From: Limnephilus marmoratus
Lineage: Eukaryota; Arthropoda; Insecta; Trichoptera; Limnephilidae
Assembly (NCBI GenBank): GCA_917880885.1
Contig: OU862912.1
Coordinates: 49,587,117-49,651,116, forward strand
DNA length: 64,000 nucleotides
Reading direction: 5' to 3'
Shown: positions 9,139-20,532 of the stretch, piece by piece
Layout: the number at the start of each line of letters is the position of its first letter
Numbering within the stretch: position 1 is the stretch's first letter
The notes under the pieces: model-generated
Told to the model about the DNA's origin: nothing
Database searches by the model: none
Seen by the model: only the letters and a program-made list of their open reading frames with translations
Position numbers and translations under genes: made by a program

Positions 9139-10325
9139 ATTACGTAAAACAAGAATCTTGGGAGGATCGAATACATATATTTTTATTATATAATAAAACG
9201 AATATAAAACTTTATTTCACTTAATTTTATTTGACCGTAACCAGTTTCAGCTCGTCAAAGCCATCTTCAGACTGGTACAAATAATTCTTAGTCTACGATT
9301 TATATACACAACATATTGGGGAGGGGGAGAGGGGTGGTCTACAAGGATTTTAATCAATTATCATAATTATATTTGTTGCTAAGTCGTTTTAGACTGTCGA
9401 ATTTCTAAATATTTTGGTAACTCCAGTAAGCTAATTACTTTGGGTTTGTAGCTCACTTCAATGAAGATTAGGGAAAAACTTTACAAGTAATATGAGTTAC
9501 TAATGACCTAAATTTATTGTTAAATCGTTATTATATTTAACACATATTTTTACACATATTTTTCTTGTGTTCAATTAATTTATTTTTTTGTATTTTGTAT
9601 GTACGAGTACGTTAATTGCATTCAGCGATTTAATAATCCAATTCAATAAAATAAGATATTAACTCGAAAAGGATAATGGCATCCAGAAAATTTGACTTTT
9701 CATAACGAGCACTTTGAATCCGTACACATTTTACCAAGAGTTATAAAATTACCCAGCACATAATACGATTGCCAATCCAAATGGCTCGGAAGAAACCAGC
9801 AGCAGCATAAATTTAATTTACGTTTATAGGGCTAACATTATCCCTGAGAAGTCTGGCGAATTCAGTAGATCTTTCTTTGAAAACTTTTAAATATAATTCC
9901 AAAAATTGTAAATGAAGAGTGAAAAGAGAGGCCGTAAAGTGCGCGCTAGCAAAATAACCAAATTAAAAATTATCATAAATTACTATGAAGCGCCATGTTT
10001 TCGTAAAATATATTTTTTTAAATAATTCAATTACGTAGGTATAATAATTCCAACTCTAATAATTTGTGCCCAGGGCTAATTGAGCTAAGAAATAAATAAG
10101 TAGGTACTCATGATTTTTTCCATATCCTTAATTGAGTAATTAATATTAATTTTAAAAGGCAGAATGGCCGGGCCAGGAAGTTGGCGTCTACGGTATGCAT
10201 GTAGAACTGGTATGATGGTATCTAAGAGAAGATTAATATCATCATTATCATTATAAATGGTTTTATTTCAATATACTTAAAAAACTAGAAACAAACTTTA
10301 CAAAGATTTTATTAATTCAATTTTA
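9139..10325. other. Unassigned AT-rich sequence
   Basis: No gene found. At 9240-9280 the minus strand has CCAGTCTGAAGATGG ... GAAACTGG, a hairpin-type motif resembling those in the palindrome at 5387-5952. A G-run (9318-9332) is also present. Confidence 0.35.
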
Positions 10326-10757
10326 GAGGCGGGTGTTGTTGGAACCATTTATTGGATAACCAACGTCTCTGCTATAGGTCACCACAAGTGGTTCGCTATG
10401 GTGTTGGGGGTTCCTGGGTTCGTGGAGTCAGGTTTATTCGGATCTTGGCGTTTCTGCCCACCAAGAGGCCGGATCGGGAGAGATTGGTTTAGGGAGATCT
10501 TTTGACCTCTCCAGCAGGACTCTTTCGTAACATTGCCTTGCACCGAAGTGGAAAGATTAGATTTATTTGACGTGAGTCCTGTACACACTGACCCCCAGGT
10601 TTCTACCCACTTTTCATACCTTTTCCTTCTCAGAACTTCCTCTCCTTCGCTCTCCCAAAACGACCCTCCACATAGCATCCCCAAAGATGACATAGGCCCT
10701 GAATGAAATTATTTTCCTATTTTTTCCCCTGTTTGGTGCTAATTAAAAAAAAAAAAA
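10326..10757 (+). mobile_element. HP retroposon, near full length
   Basis: Covers the family from GGAACCATTTATTGGATAACC to the poly-A at 10744, missing only the first few dozen bases. The inner tail stem has decayed (CCTGAATGAAATTATTTTCC). A 104-codon frame on the minus strand is a by-product of the repeat and not a gene. Confidence 0.85.
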
Positions 10758-12182
10758 TTAATATGAATGCTTAAAAAAATGATCATTCGTCGTTTGATAA
10801 CCTCAAGAAATATTTAGTAACGAAAGAAAGATAGAAAAGAAGGCTCCTGTTTTCACCACCTAAAATTAGTCTCACTTGAAGTGTGTCACGTTTATACTTT
10901 ATTTATGGAGGAAGGCAATAAAAACATCGTATATTATTCAACGTTAATCTCTACGGAAAAAACGTTCAACAGAATACAGCCATATTGAAAAGTAACCCTC
11001 GTTCAATCATTGATCGAAAACGCGTTGCAAAAAGACCAATGCAAATATCTAATAATACTTTGCACGGCTACCCAAAATGTACCATTATTGTGATAAAAGA
11101 ATCCTGGTGCCACTGACGTAACGGATTGCGCAATCAAAACAGCGTCCCAACCATCGAAAGGGAGAGTGCCGTAAACTGCCATGGAAACAAAGCTCCGGCG
11201 GGGAAATGCACTTTGCTACAGCTAGCTGCAGGTAAATGCGGGCAAATTCTGCATTCCCCTTGACTCTTTTGACTGGTTCACAATGGTACGATCATGACCT
11301 AGCACTGTGGAAAGTGGATTGTTCGTGGCCCGGCTACTGCGCAAGCCTGAACCGGGCACCAACACCTGCAAACTGCACCATAGACATTAGTTGCATCAAT
11401 TTATGTGAGTTTTGAGTGAGTGTGGGTGCGGTTTTAAAGTAATGAGCTGCACTCACACTTTGGCGTGTTTGCATTGCATGCAAAATCGTACGATCGATGG
11501 TGGCCATAGCTGTGTATCGAGACAGTGCACTTTCATGTAGTGGTGCTTGTCTGAATTGTTGGGGTAGGGTTGGGTTGGGTTGAATACAAGCTAATATGGA
11601 TTTTCATTAATGGCCGTTCACGCATGGATGTATGAGCGCTTCATCAAAATATCCGGACAGAAAGGGCGGTTATTTAAGTTAGATGTAGTTCATTGAATAG
11701 CCAACATAACAAAATTATGCTAAATGAAAAGCGACAAATACAAGAAATCCTAACTGATTGTAGTCGCAGATGTATTGACTGCGAATCAATAAAAATATAT
11801 GGTTTTCCAAAGTGACACAATTATGGGAATATATTGGTGAACAGCGTGCATTGGAAGGAACCTGACTCACTTTAATTTTTACACAACATGTTTTTGTGAG
11901 ATTCAATATTATGGCACCGAGGGAACATTGGGTTGATCCACTGCACAAGTTTCCGTAATAAGTTCGAAAAAAGCGCCCTAATGCATAAACTCGATGTTCA
12001 CTCTACTGGTTTCTCCTTTTGACTCCAATTAAACTGAGAGATCACCATGGAGTTGATCATTGCACAAAGGGTTCTTTAACAAAGTATTAAGTGTCTGTAA
12101 ATTAACGGAGAGATCAATGACGGTTGATCATTGCACGGGTTACACACACCTCAACTGAGGATAGGTAGAATAGGGATATTTT
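10758..12182. other. Unassigned sequence with a more GC-balanced core
   Basis: The part from about 11100 to 11560 is less AT-rich and contains no family recognised elsewhere in the window, so it is the sort of place to look for unique or host sequence. A donor-like CAG/GTAAAT occurs at 11230-11235. No supported exon. Confidence 0.3.
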
Positions 12183-12280
12183 CAATTTGGGAAGAGGGTA
12201 TGGGTACCGCGGCCCCGGAAACCATTTATTGGATAACCAACACCATGACGTAAGTCACCTCAAGTGGTTTAAGGTGACTT
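12183..12280 (+). mobile_element. HP retroposon, 5' end fragment
   Basis: Starts exactly at the family 5' end (CAATTTGGGAAGAGGG), runs through ACCATTTATTGGATAACC to GGTGACTTAG, and is cut off by the LINE insertion and its duplication at 12281. Confidence 0.85.
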
Positions 12281-12292
12281 AGACATAATACT

Positions 12293-12871
12293 ATTTAGAC
12301 ATAATAGTATTCTCACGGAGACTCTTGACCCAGATGTAGAGGTTAAATTCAGAATTGAAGCAGCAAGAACTGCGTTCATTAAAATGAAATCCCTCTACTG
12401 CAATGACAATATCAGCTTAAAACTAAGGCAGAGAATGCTAAAATGTTACGTGTTCTATGGATGTGAAACATGGACCTCGAAAGTAAATACCATGAACAGG
12501 TTAGAGGCTTTTGAAATGTGGCTTCACCGGAGAATGCTCAAGGTCCATGGACTGACATGATCACCAACAAAGAAATTCTCAGGCGGGCTAGAGCAGATAG
12601 AGAACTGCTTACATTAATAAAAATTAGGAAAATTTCATACCAGGGTCGTATACTTCGAGGGGAGAAGTATCACTTGCTCCATTTAATATTGTAAGGCAAG
12701 ATAGAGGGTCGCCGAGGGCCTGGTAGGAGACAAATGTCTTGGCTGCGTAATATACGAGAGTGGACCGGCATTAGAAGTGCGGATGAGCTATTCCGGGCAG
12801 CGCAAGACAGAGAGACATTTTCAAGAGTGATCGCCAACGTCGGGGGGACCTGATACGGCACACAAAGAAGA
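12293..12871 (+). pseudogene. LINE C-terminal fragment with GAA tail
   Basis: Reads KFRIEAARTAFIKMKSLYC, YGCETWTSKVNTMNRLEAFE and WLHRRMLKVHGLT. A stop at the ACTGA near 12554 and a shift follow, then ITNKEILRRARADRELL, GRRGPGRRQMSWLRNI and WTGIRSADELFRAAQDRE. This is the C-terminal part of an arthropod non-LTR reverse transcriptase. The 3' tail is AAAGAAGAAG. A perfect 12-bp duplication AGACATAATACT (12281-12292, 12872-12883) brackets it. At least two disabling changes are present. Confidence 0.85.
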
Positions 12872-12915
12872 AGACATAATACTCAATGTCAATGTAATAT
12901 TAATGTGTTTTATTT

Positions 12916-13114
12916 GGTTCCATGCCAACTCAGAACGAAACCAATTCAGAAACACCTCAGAAAGGTCATAAAAAGCTATGAAAAAATAATTTTAAAATAA
13001 CCGGTAACCCTAACTTAACCTATTTAACCAATTTTTTAATTTTTTTTATCATCACTCTTAATGACCTTTCTGAGGTGCTTCTGAGTTGGTTTCATTCTGA
13101 GTTGTCCGGTCACC
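12916..13114. mobile_element. MULE-like MITE, copy A
   Basis: 199 bp, ends GGTTCCATGCCAACTCAG and (right, complement) GGTGACCGGACAACTCAG. Inner inverted repeats continue through CACCTCAGAAAGGTCAT. Flanked by 9-bp near-repeats GTTTTATTT (12907-12915) and GTTTTGTTT (13115-13123). Sister copies at 19547-19708 and 62106-62310 also have 9-bp duplications, the usual length for Mutator-like elements. No transposase is present. Confidence 0.8.
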
Positions 13115-13297
13115 GTTTTGTTTATACTTTACATCACGTTTGATTTGTATAATCCATTCCGCAAATGGATTTCCTACTACAATGTGTACATTTTAAACTT
13201 CATGTCGGGCGGGAGGGTGAGGGGGGGGGGGGGGGGTTATATAATTTTACTGTGGTAAAGTGGGGCGATTCTTTCGATACGGTTAAGAAACACTGTT

Positions 13298-13600
13298 CTA
13301 GGTCTTGGTGGTGGATGCATCCGCCCACCAGCTGCGTGAAAGGCCGGATCGGGAGAGACCGGTAGAGGAAGACCTTTTGACCTTTGATCCACTGCAGTGG
13401 GGGGGGGGGGTGGATTCATACGTCCGGTCACTCCTGGAGACACTGAGCCCCAGATTTATACCCACCCCTCACTGTTTTCCTTCACGAAACTTCATCTCTT
13501 TCCTTTCCAAAAGACCCTCCACACAGCACCCCCGAAGATGACAGAGGCCCTGAGGGTAATAATTTTCCTCAGTGGTGTGTGTGGAGCTAACGTTAAAAAA
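13298..13600 (+). mobile_element. HP retroposon, 5'-truncated
   Basis: Starts at GTCTTGGTGGTGGATGC, keeps GGATCGGGAGAGACC, and has an expanded G-run (13397-13408). Ends with the tail stems (CTCCACACAGCACCCC, GGCCCTGAGGGTAATAATTT) and GAGCTAACGTTAAAAAA. Confidence 0.85.
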
Positions 13601-14289
13601 GGAACGTCTTATATTTCTATATATTTGCAGTCGAGTAAACCGATTTCAACGTCCTATCACAAAACGTACATGCTGTACGCCGGCGATTGCGTGAAACGCT
13701 GACACATAATCACAAGGTGCACCAACACTGGTATCAGTACACACACAACTTGAAGTTATTGTACCCTCAACGCACACACGCAGCGGCATTGCACAAATGC
13801 AGCGCTAGTACACGCCATACATGCATCGCAATGCAGGGCGCCCTGAATGCACTGCGCGACGGTGTTATGTAAAACCTCACTCGTTACAGCCGGAGAAATG
13901 GGAATAGAACCCGGTTCTCACACAGATCATAATGGAAGAGAGTAAACAGGTGTTTGTAAAGGGGGCCAAACACGAAATACATGCCAGGTTGAGAGGTTCA
14001 GAATGAATTGAACCCTTTTTGAGCTTCTGATTTAAATTCTTATTACATGGATTTCTTCCTCTAGTAATCTAGTTTAAGAAAATATAAGAATCGATTAACT
14101 TCAATGGCTTGGCAGGTAGTTTCATAGAATTTGAACAATTTATCTTAGTTTAAGTTAATTTTCATGGTCCACAAAAGTTCTGTTATTATTTCAGTTCTGT
14201 GACACGACTGGCCATTAATGGCGTAATAACAGAACTTGGATAGAATTTCAACAGAACTTGAAAATTAACTTTGAAATTGGATGAACTTT
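13601..14289. other. Unassigned sequence
   Basis: No gene found. It includes a CA/GC-rich patch (13720-13870) and a short inverted repeat around 14120-14260 (AGTTAATTTTCA/GAAAATTAACT with ACAGAACTT blocks), a possible small foldback. Confidence 0.35.
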
Positions 14290-14625
14290 CAATTTGGGAG
14301 ACGGGTACAGGAATCGCCGGAAACCATTTATTGGATAACCAACACCACCGCTACGGGTCACCCCAAATGGTGAGCTACGTTTGGTGACTTAGCAGGGATG
14401 CCCGGGTTCATGGGGTCAGATTTGTGTAAGTCTTGGCAGAAGATTTATCCACCAGCAGAGGTGGGATAGATTCTTAAGTCCGTCACTCCTGGACACACTG
14501 ACCCCAGATTCCTATCCAGCGCTCTTACCTTTTTCCTTCCAAAAACTTACTTTCCTTAAAAAAACACCCTCGACACAGCATCCCCAAAGATGGCATAGGC
14601 CCCGAGGGAAATAATTTACCTCACT
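14290..14625 (+). mobile_element. HP retroposon with complete 5' end
   Basis: Begins CAATTTGGGAGACGGG, includes ACCATTTATTGGATAACC and GTGACTTAGCAGGGATGC, has an internal deletion, and ends ATAGGCCCCGAGGGAAATAATT. The last ~25 bases of the tail are missing or diverged. Confidence 0.85.
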
Positions 14626-14671
14626 TTTAATTCATTTTATGAGTCAAACGTACAAAAGTACAGCATCTCTA

Positions 14672-14755
14672 TTTGGGAAATGTTGTGAGGCAAGTGGAAG
14701 GTTTGGAAGTACCTGCTTTATTCAGATCTGGCACATTGAACATAGCTAAATCCAT
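14672..14755 (-). mobile_element. tS SINE fragment
   Basis: Minus-strand match: GGAAGTACCTGC, TTCAGATCTGG and AGCTAAATCCATTTCAAG in family order. Both ends missing. Confidence 0.6.
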
Positions 14756-15393
14756 TTCAAGTAACGTGTATATTAGGTATAAATGTTGATAACCAGATCT
14801 AAGCTAGTTTTTTAACGAAAAGTGAAAAAACAATTTCTAAAAGAGTGTTAACTTAAAGAGTGTTTTACAATGGAAATACTCTCAATTTTCGTTTTCATTT
14901 TGTTAGGAGCAACTAACTGTTCAAAAGCAATCATCTTTGTCGTAGCCAATTCCTAAAAAATCCTACAGCAAACTGCACGAACATCGTGTTGTATGCCTTC
15001 AATGTGAAGTGTACGAGTAGGTATTACAGAAACATTATATTACATCACTACACTACGGATAGGTCTGTGGCCTACAGGCACTCGTGTGTGTTATTATCCA
15101 ATATAATTTGTATGGCCGTACACAGTGTTAGAATTTGAAGGCATAAAAGTGCAGGGTAGAGAGGTGTCGTGTAATCAAATGCAAGCCGGTTTAAAACATT
15201 GCAACAGACCACAAACTAACCTAACCTGTCGGATGACCGCTACAACTGATTTTATTGAACCATAACTTCTTGAAAAATAACCATTCAGAATGAGAAAATA
15301 TTTAAGATTTCCTCGTTAAAACCGAAGCGAAAATTCAAAACCCTATGTAAATTAGAAAACATAGATTAGTTATTAAATATCCCGCATTCTAAA
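14756..15393. other. Unassigned sequence
   Basis: Nothing recognised. It contains short open frames without features and a CTAACCTAACCTG run at 15219. Confidence 0.35.
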
Positions 15394-16092
15394 TCTTATA
15401 TATAAAAACCTCGTGTCACGGTGTTTGTGGTCGTCCTCCGAAAAGGCTTGACCGATTTTTATGATTTTTTTTATGTATATCTGGTAGGTATGAGAATAGG
15501 TTTTTAAGTATATTTCATACCGCTAGGTGATCTATCAAGAAAAAAAAACTGTTTTTTGGCATCAAAAAATACCTATAACCAAAAATTTTAACCCTCCTCC
15601 CCAACCCTCCCATGTTTTAATCGCGAGTTTAGTATTTTTGTATGAACAAATTTAACCGTCTTTCGTATTTAAAACAGAACGACATTATTTATGTTGTTGA
15701 ATGACAGATGGCGCTACGTCCGCCTCGTCGAACTTTCTTCCACACATGCGCAAGACATTCACGAGAAGCGTCGCGTCATTTTAATTTTTCATTCGGCATC
15801 ATGTTCTCGCGTTGGAAAACCATCGAGCTTATTTGTGTCGGCTAAAGACGGGCTGTAAAAAAATATCATAAACTCAATTGCTCTTCGAAATTCATATTGT
15901 TTTTCTTTATTGCATTTTCCTACTTTAGTAGGTGTTTTATTTTATTTTTATCGTCTACAGCGCTCCATTCCTCTTTCTGTCATAGATGCCATCCCCACAA
16001 ACTTACAATACATGTGTTATTTTTCATTTAACAACCAAAATATTCACTAAAAATAATTTATATGGCAGAACAACGTTTGCCGGGTCAGCTAG
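15394..16092 (+). mobile_element. Helitron-like non-autonomous element
   Basis: Starts TCTTATATATAAAAACCTCG after an A and ends GTTTGCCGGGTCAGCTAG before a T, matching the 5' TC and 3' CTAG/T rule of Helitrons. Related ends occur in the window at 42500, 46249, 49308, 60887 and 62867. No replicase/helicase is encoded. The interior carries a C-rich run (15588-15612). Confidence 0.7.
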
Positions 16093-16147
16093 TCTAACAA
16101 TAATAAATATAAAGCTGATTACGGCGGACGGGAAGGCGGGCTGCGTT

Positions 16148-16376
16148 TTTTTATGTGAATACCTCACAAGAGTCCCAGCTGCTCCCGTCCGGAGCCAGTG
16201 AGACTACGGCATCCCCAATTTGGATATGTTGTAAGGCTAAAGATAGTGGGGTTGGGAAGAAGATGGGGAGAGGAAGGTGGGGAAGTACGTGGCTATTCAG
16301 ATCTGTTCACCAAACACGGCTAAAGCCATTTCAAGCAACGTTTCAATTCTGAATGGTGGTCTTATCTTTGAGGGTG
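16148..16376 (-). mobile_element. tS SINE, 3' part
   Basis: Minus-strand copy from a short poly-A (T-run at 16146-16152) through CTCACAAGAGTCCCAG and CCAGTGAGACTACGGC to TTCAATTCTGAATGGTGG. The tRNA head is absent. It abuts the piggyBac-like MITE that follows. Confidence 0.8.
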
Positions 16377-16912
16377 GTCTCGTATAAATCGTTGTGTCTC
16401 CCTTACTACCATGGTCAGAAATATGATCTAAAGAGTGTTAGAAAGAGAAAACACTGCGCTTTATATTCAAATCTAAAAGTTAACCACAAAATAAAATTAA
16501 TGAAAACCTCTATGAAGCCAAAATAATTTATTTAATTATTTATTTTAATAGTCATTTTTATGCTTCCCTTAAGAAGTTTTATATTAAAAAAATGAAATAT
16601 GTACCTACTCGTAGTTTCGAATTATAAAATTTGAAAGCATATTGGAATTGAAGTAGTATGAGATCTTGCGTCTCATAATGCAGGGAAATATTGTGGTTTG
16701 GCCAGTCTACTGTAAAGCTGTTAAACAAAGTCCGCATAGCCAACGTCCGTTGAACGGACAGGGCACAAGAAGAAGAAGAAAGCATATCTCATCACCTTTC
16801 AAAAACAGTTTTTGGTTTTCGGATACGTTCAGAAGTATTTGATTTATTTGGATTTCATTGCGAAGCGGAAATATTTTGACCTTCTGACAAAATGTGCGCG
16901 AGGCCTGCGGGG
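16377..16912 (-). mobile_element. piggyBac-like MITE (TTAA duplication), copy 2
   Basis: The right end GAGGCCTGCGGGG is followed by TTAA (16913-16916). The interior matches 61771-63253 (inverted) and 29450-29910. The left end is disturbed by the adjacent SINE. A LINE fragment (16643-16777) lies inside, and copy 3 gives the empty site (GAAAGCGTATTTCATCACC). Confidence 0.65.
16643..16777 (+). pseudogene. Short LINE 3' fragment with GAA tail
   Basis: 135 bp ending GGGCACAAGAAGAAGAA, bracketed by GAAAGCATAT (16633-16642 and 16778-16787). The CGTCCGTTGAACGGACAGG block is the coding end plus 3' UTR typical of GAA-tailed LINEs. Too short to assign further. Confidence 0.75.
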
Positions 16913-16916
16913 TTAA

Positions 16917-17687
16917 AATAACAGGAAAATTATGCTTGTAGTGCAACAATGTTGCTTCAACGGAAGCACAACAATAACATAATTATATTAATTATGTGCA
17001 TTATTCCTTAGTTTTGTTTATTCATAGTGAATTGACCTCAAGCACACATCAAACCTTCATACACATTATAAGCAAATTATTTTTCAATACAATGTAACAA
17101 TAATAATTAATAATACAGTTTTGAAAGTGAAAGCTTTACAAGGCGAAAAGTAATGACATTCATGGAAGGGAAACGGCTGCGCGGTCTTTTTCATCAAAAC
17201 TTAATTTTGGATTTGACGCCAAAATACCCAAACAAACTGAAAAAAAATGTTATCAAAATTTATATAAAATATCTAGCACGGATGTGAGCTACTTATATTA
17301 TAGTCCATTAAAGATTTATATTTTTCATGATTTTAGAGGCAACTTGGACAATCACTTGTAAATTTTAAAGATAAATATTTAAAAAAAATAATTTCACACT
17401 ATTTATTATAAAATAAAAGTGATTAAAAAACCCAATTTGACAGTGGTAAATTTACATTATATTTATATTTACATTATTTAAGCCGAAACACAAATTTTCC
17501 ATAAATATTTAAATTAAAATTAGTACCAAAAAAACGCCCTTTTTATGGTGCTTTATTTTTCATTATATTAACACAATCGATAAGGGAAGGTATATTTTTT
17601 AATACTTATAATTTAAGTTGCCTCCAAAATCGAGCAATATTGATTTCTCTAATTACCCACACATCATATTTTAAAATCAAAATATCA
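16917..17687. other. AT-rich unassigned sequence
   Basis: No gene or recognisable element. Very AT-rich, with many short A/T runs. Confidence 0.4.
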
Positions 17688-17735
17688 AATAAATGGTTCC
17701 CGGGGCGGCGGTAGCCAAACCTGCCTCCCAAATTG
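17688..17735 (-). mobile_element. HP retroposon, 5' end remnant
   Basis: Minus-strand ATAAATGGTTCCCGGGGC through GCCTCCCAAATTG, the exact 5' end of the family, with the rest missing. Confidence 0.75.
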
Positions 17736-18486
17736 TTGTTATTGTTTTTCTTTTTTTGTAAAAATGAATCCTTGAAGCGTAAAAATATAGCGATAGGTTA
17801 TATAGCATTTTAGCAGTCATTTTTTTAAACTTAAATTACCATACCTTACACGTAGTATGGACCATTGTGTAAATAATGCGGGTTATAATATACAGAGAGG
17901 AATTAACAGCATTTCGGAGTGAACAGACGATGTTTTAGAAATTACATTGGCTGATGGTTGGGGTTATCGCAGTGACTCTTTGGAATAATTTCACGACAAA
18001 ACACATTATTCACGTTAACTAATATGCGTCATTTCTAAGCGAGAGATGCACAAAAATGCGTTGAATCAATGGCGCGGCAATTAAAATTGAATTGAAACAA
18101 TAATATCTTATTATGATATAGCAATCGAGTTGCACTCAATCGTTGATTCCTAGAAATATGTTTAAAACTCATAAAAATCCAAAACACAGATCATTTGAGA
18201 AATTTTCATATTTTATTTCGTATCAGTGGTAAAAAGATAACATCTCAATCATGAAGTCGAATTATGATTTAAAAGCTGTGGCGTTATGAAAATATTCCAC
18301 AGCTTTTATCTCAGACATTTCTAGAACAATCAAATTTTTTCAGCTCACAAACAATCTTCATTTGGAGCTACACTCTTAAACGCAGCTGTCAAAACATACG
18401 ACCAAACGTAATATTTTTAATTTAAATCACCCGATTATAAAATGTTACAACATTTTGTTAGATTTGCTTGTTTCGCCTTTTAAATT
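17736..18486. other. AT-rich unassigned sequence
   Basis: No coding or repeat feature supported. Immediately precedes the target duplication of the hAT element. Confidence 0.35.
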
Positions 18487-18494
18487 CTAGCAAG

Positions 18495-19524
18495 TAGAGA
18501 ATGCAATCCCGATCTCGCGGGATCTCGATCTCGCGAGATCTCGTGACATTTTTCGGGATCAATCCCGAAGCATAATATGACGAGATCCCGTTCGAGATCG
18601 ACGGGATTGGGCGGCAGTAGCCAGCGATGCTTCACACGTCCACTCGGGGCGCGAGTGGTGCGCTGACTGACTGACGGTCGGGCGGGAGTGTCGATCGGAG
18701 AAAGAAAACTATCCCGACTATTTACGAATATTAGCGACGGATGACGAGCGGGACAGATAATGTAAAACTGTGTCGAGTACAAACTAATACCTCACTTCAA
18801 GAGGAATTAGAAGAGACTCTGAGAGTATCTAAAAGTCCTTTTTTGCGTGTATCCACGAGTTTAGATAAATTAGAGTCAGTCATAAAAAAGACATGGATCT
18901 ATTTGAGTATGGAGGAACAAGGGGGAGATTTTTGCAATTTGCATGTAATTGCGTAGTCACGCTGCTGCCAAACAGTGTTGAGTTGGAGAGGGCATTTTCA
19001 GCAGCTGGGTACATTGCAACAGCATTAGATGCCATTTAGCAGAAAGCATCCTTAATACACTTTGTTTTTTAAGAAGTTACTTTCAAAATTTCCCGTAATT
19101 ACTTTCTAATCTCCTCAAGCTATATTTTTTCTTTTGATTATTTTAATTTAAAAAAAAAACAGTTAATTATTTAGTAACTAGTATTAAAGAATAAACGTTT
19201 TTTTTTTTTTCAAATAATATTTTCTTTTAAGAATGTATCTAAGTATATTTCTGTAAAAAAATTTAATTTAATTTAATATCTTTAACTGTAAAAATGTAAC
19301 TATTAAACCTCTATAAGATCTTTAATGTAAAGAACCCGTTAGACAAACTTTTTCGGGACTTTTTGTCTTATATTTGTAAAATGTATAAAATAAAAAAAAT
19401 ATAATAAAAAAAAATAAAAAATTTAATTAATGAGATCCCGAAAATTCCGAGATCTCGCGAGATTATAATTTCTAATCTCGCGAGATCTCGAATTTGCGAT
19501 CTCGAGTCGAGATTGCATTCCCTA
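18495..19524 (+). mobile_element. hAT transposon, defective
   Basis: Terminal inverted repeats TAGAGAATGCAATC and (right, complement) TAGGGAATGCAATC, followed by subterminal repeats of GAGATCTCGCGAGAT. Perfect 8-bp duplication CTAGCAAG at 18487-18494 and 19525-19532. Length 1,030 bp versus the several kb of an autonomous hAT, so most of the transposase is deleted. A C-terminal remnant is at 18741-19086. Confidence 0.9.
18741..19086 (+). pseudogene. hAT transposase C-terminal (dimerisation) remnant
   Basis: Broken across frames: TSLQEELEETLRVSKSPFLR, then (shifted) KKDMDLFEYGGTRGRFLQF, LLPNSVELERAFSAAGY and, after another shift, HLAESILNTLCFLRSYF. The ERAFSAAG motif is the hallmark of the hAT C-terminal dimerisation region. 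The Asp/Glu catalytic core upstream is missing and stops interrupt every frame, so the gene is dead. Confidence 0.85.
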
Positions 19525-19546
19525 CTAGCAAGTCTATATTTGTTAC

Positions 19547-19708
19547 GATTCCATGCCAACTCAGAATTAAGTAAACTTAACACCTCCTCATAAAATCATT
19601 AAAAGCTAATAAAAAAAATTAAAATAGCCCATAACCTAACCTTACGTAACCTATTTAACCATTTTTAAAGAGGTATCGAGTTGATTTCATTCTGAGTTGC
19701 TCGGTTCT
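19547..19708. mobile_element. MULE-like MITE, copy B
   Basis: 162 bp, ends GATTCCATGCCAACTCAG and TTTCATTCTGAGTTGCTCG, flanked by a perfect 9-bp duplication ATTTGTTAC (19538-19546, 19709-19717). It lies only 14 bp from the end of the hAT element. Confidence 0.8.
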
Positions 19709-19717
19709 ATTTGTTAC

Positions 19718-20336
19718 TAGCGTTTTCATGTGAAGTACGAGAATAATTACTAATACAATTAGATTTATTTAAATTTCGGAATTTAAAATTAATGTATATA
19801 CGAGGATCTAAATAACAGGCGAAGCCGGGTAGTAAAACTGGTAATAATTTAAAGCAAAAAGCCATAAAACATGCTTAATATATGGCTAAGGCTTCAAAGT
19901 ATACCCGATTATAAATTCACGTTGGTAAATGTCGCGATAAACTGACTTACAAAGTGTGAGCTCGGAAGAACAGAGTTTGATGTTCAAAATATTATTACGT
20001 ATCTGTTTATTCTATCATAAATACTATAAAATAATATTACTACGTTGTACATCCTGGGACGTTAAATTTCGCCAACAGCATAGAATTTATCAGGAGCAAT
20101 GACCTCATCAGCATAAAGTGTACCAATGGCGAAGAAGCGTTTGTCATAAACAGACATAATTAATGCACAACATAGAAGGTCTATAACAAGCTGAATGTTA
20201 ATTACCATAGAAGCAGCGTTAAATATTGCAGTATGTAAAGAAAATAAATCATTCCGTACAATCTTGTTTACACACTGACAATAACCAGTTTTTGGATCTT
20301 TGATCGGTACTATCTATTGCAAATTGCAGAGATTAT
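19718..20336. other. Unassigned AT-rich sequence
   Basis: Nothing firm. GGCGAAGCCGGGTAGTAAAA at 19818-19837 resembles a Helitron-like 3' end. Confidence 0.35.
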
Positions 20337-20353
20337 ATATCCAACGGTGACCC

Positions 20354-20479
20354 GACAATTCGTCCTGCGACAATTCAACCGGCGACAGTTCATCCTGCGA
20401 CAGTTCATCCCGCCGACAATTCATCCTGCCGACAGTTCATCCCGCCGACAATTCATCCGGCGACAATTCATCCTGCCTG
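20354..20479 (+). repeat. Minisatellite, unit about 17 bp
   Basis: Head-to-tail copies of a unit close to GACAATTCATCCTGCC, with variants (CGACAGTTCATCCCGC). The open frame through it is a product of the repeat (RRQFI repeats), not a gene. Confidence 0.85.
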
Positions 20480-20532
20480 ATCATTTAGAAGATTTTTATT
20501 ATGTATGCAAAGAGGATATACGGCCGTACAAC

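Noticed and set aside
10379..10693. 104-codon minus-strand gene
   Set aside because: Lies entirely within an HP retroposon copy, antisense to the element.
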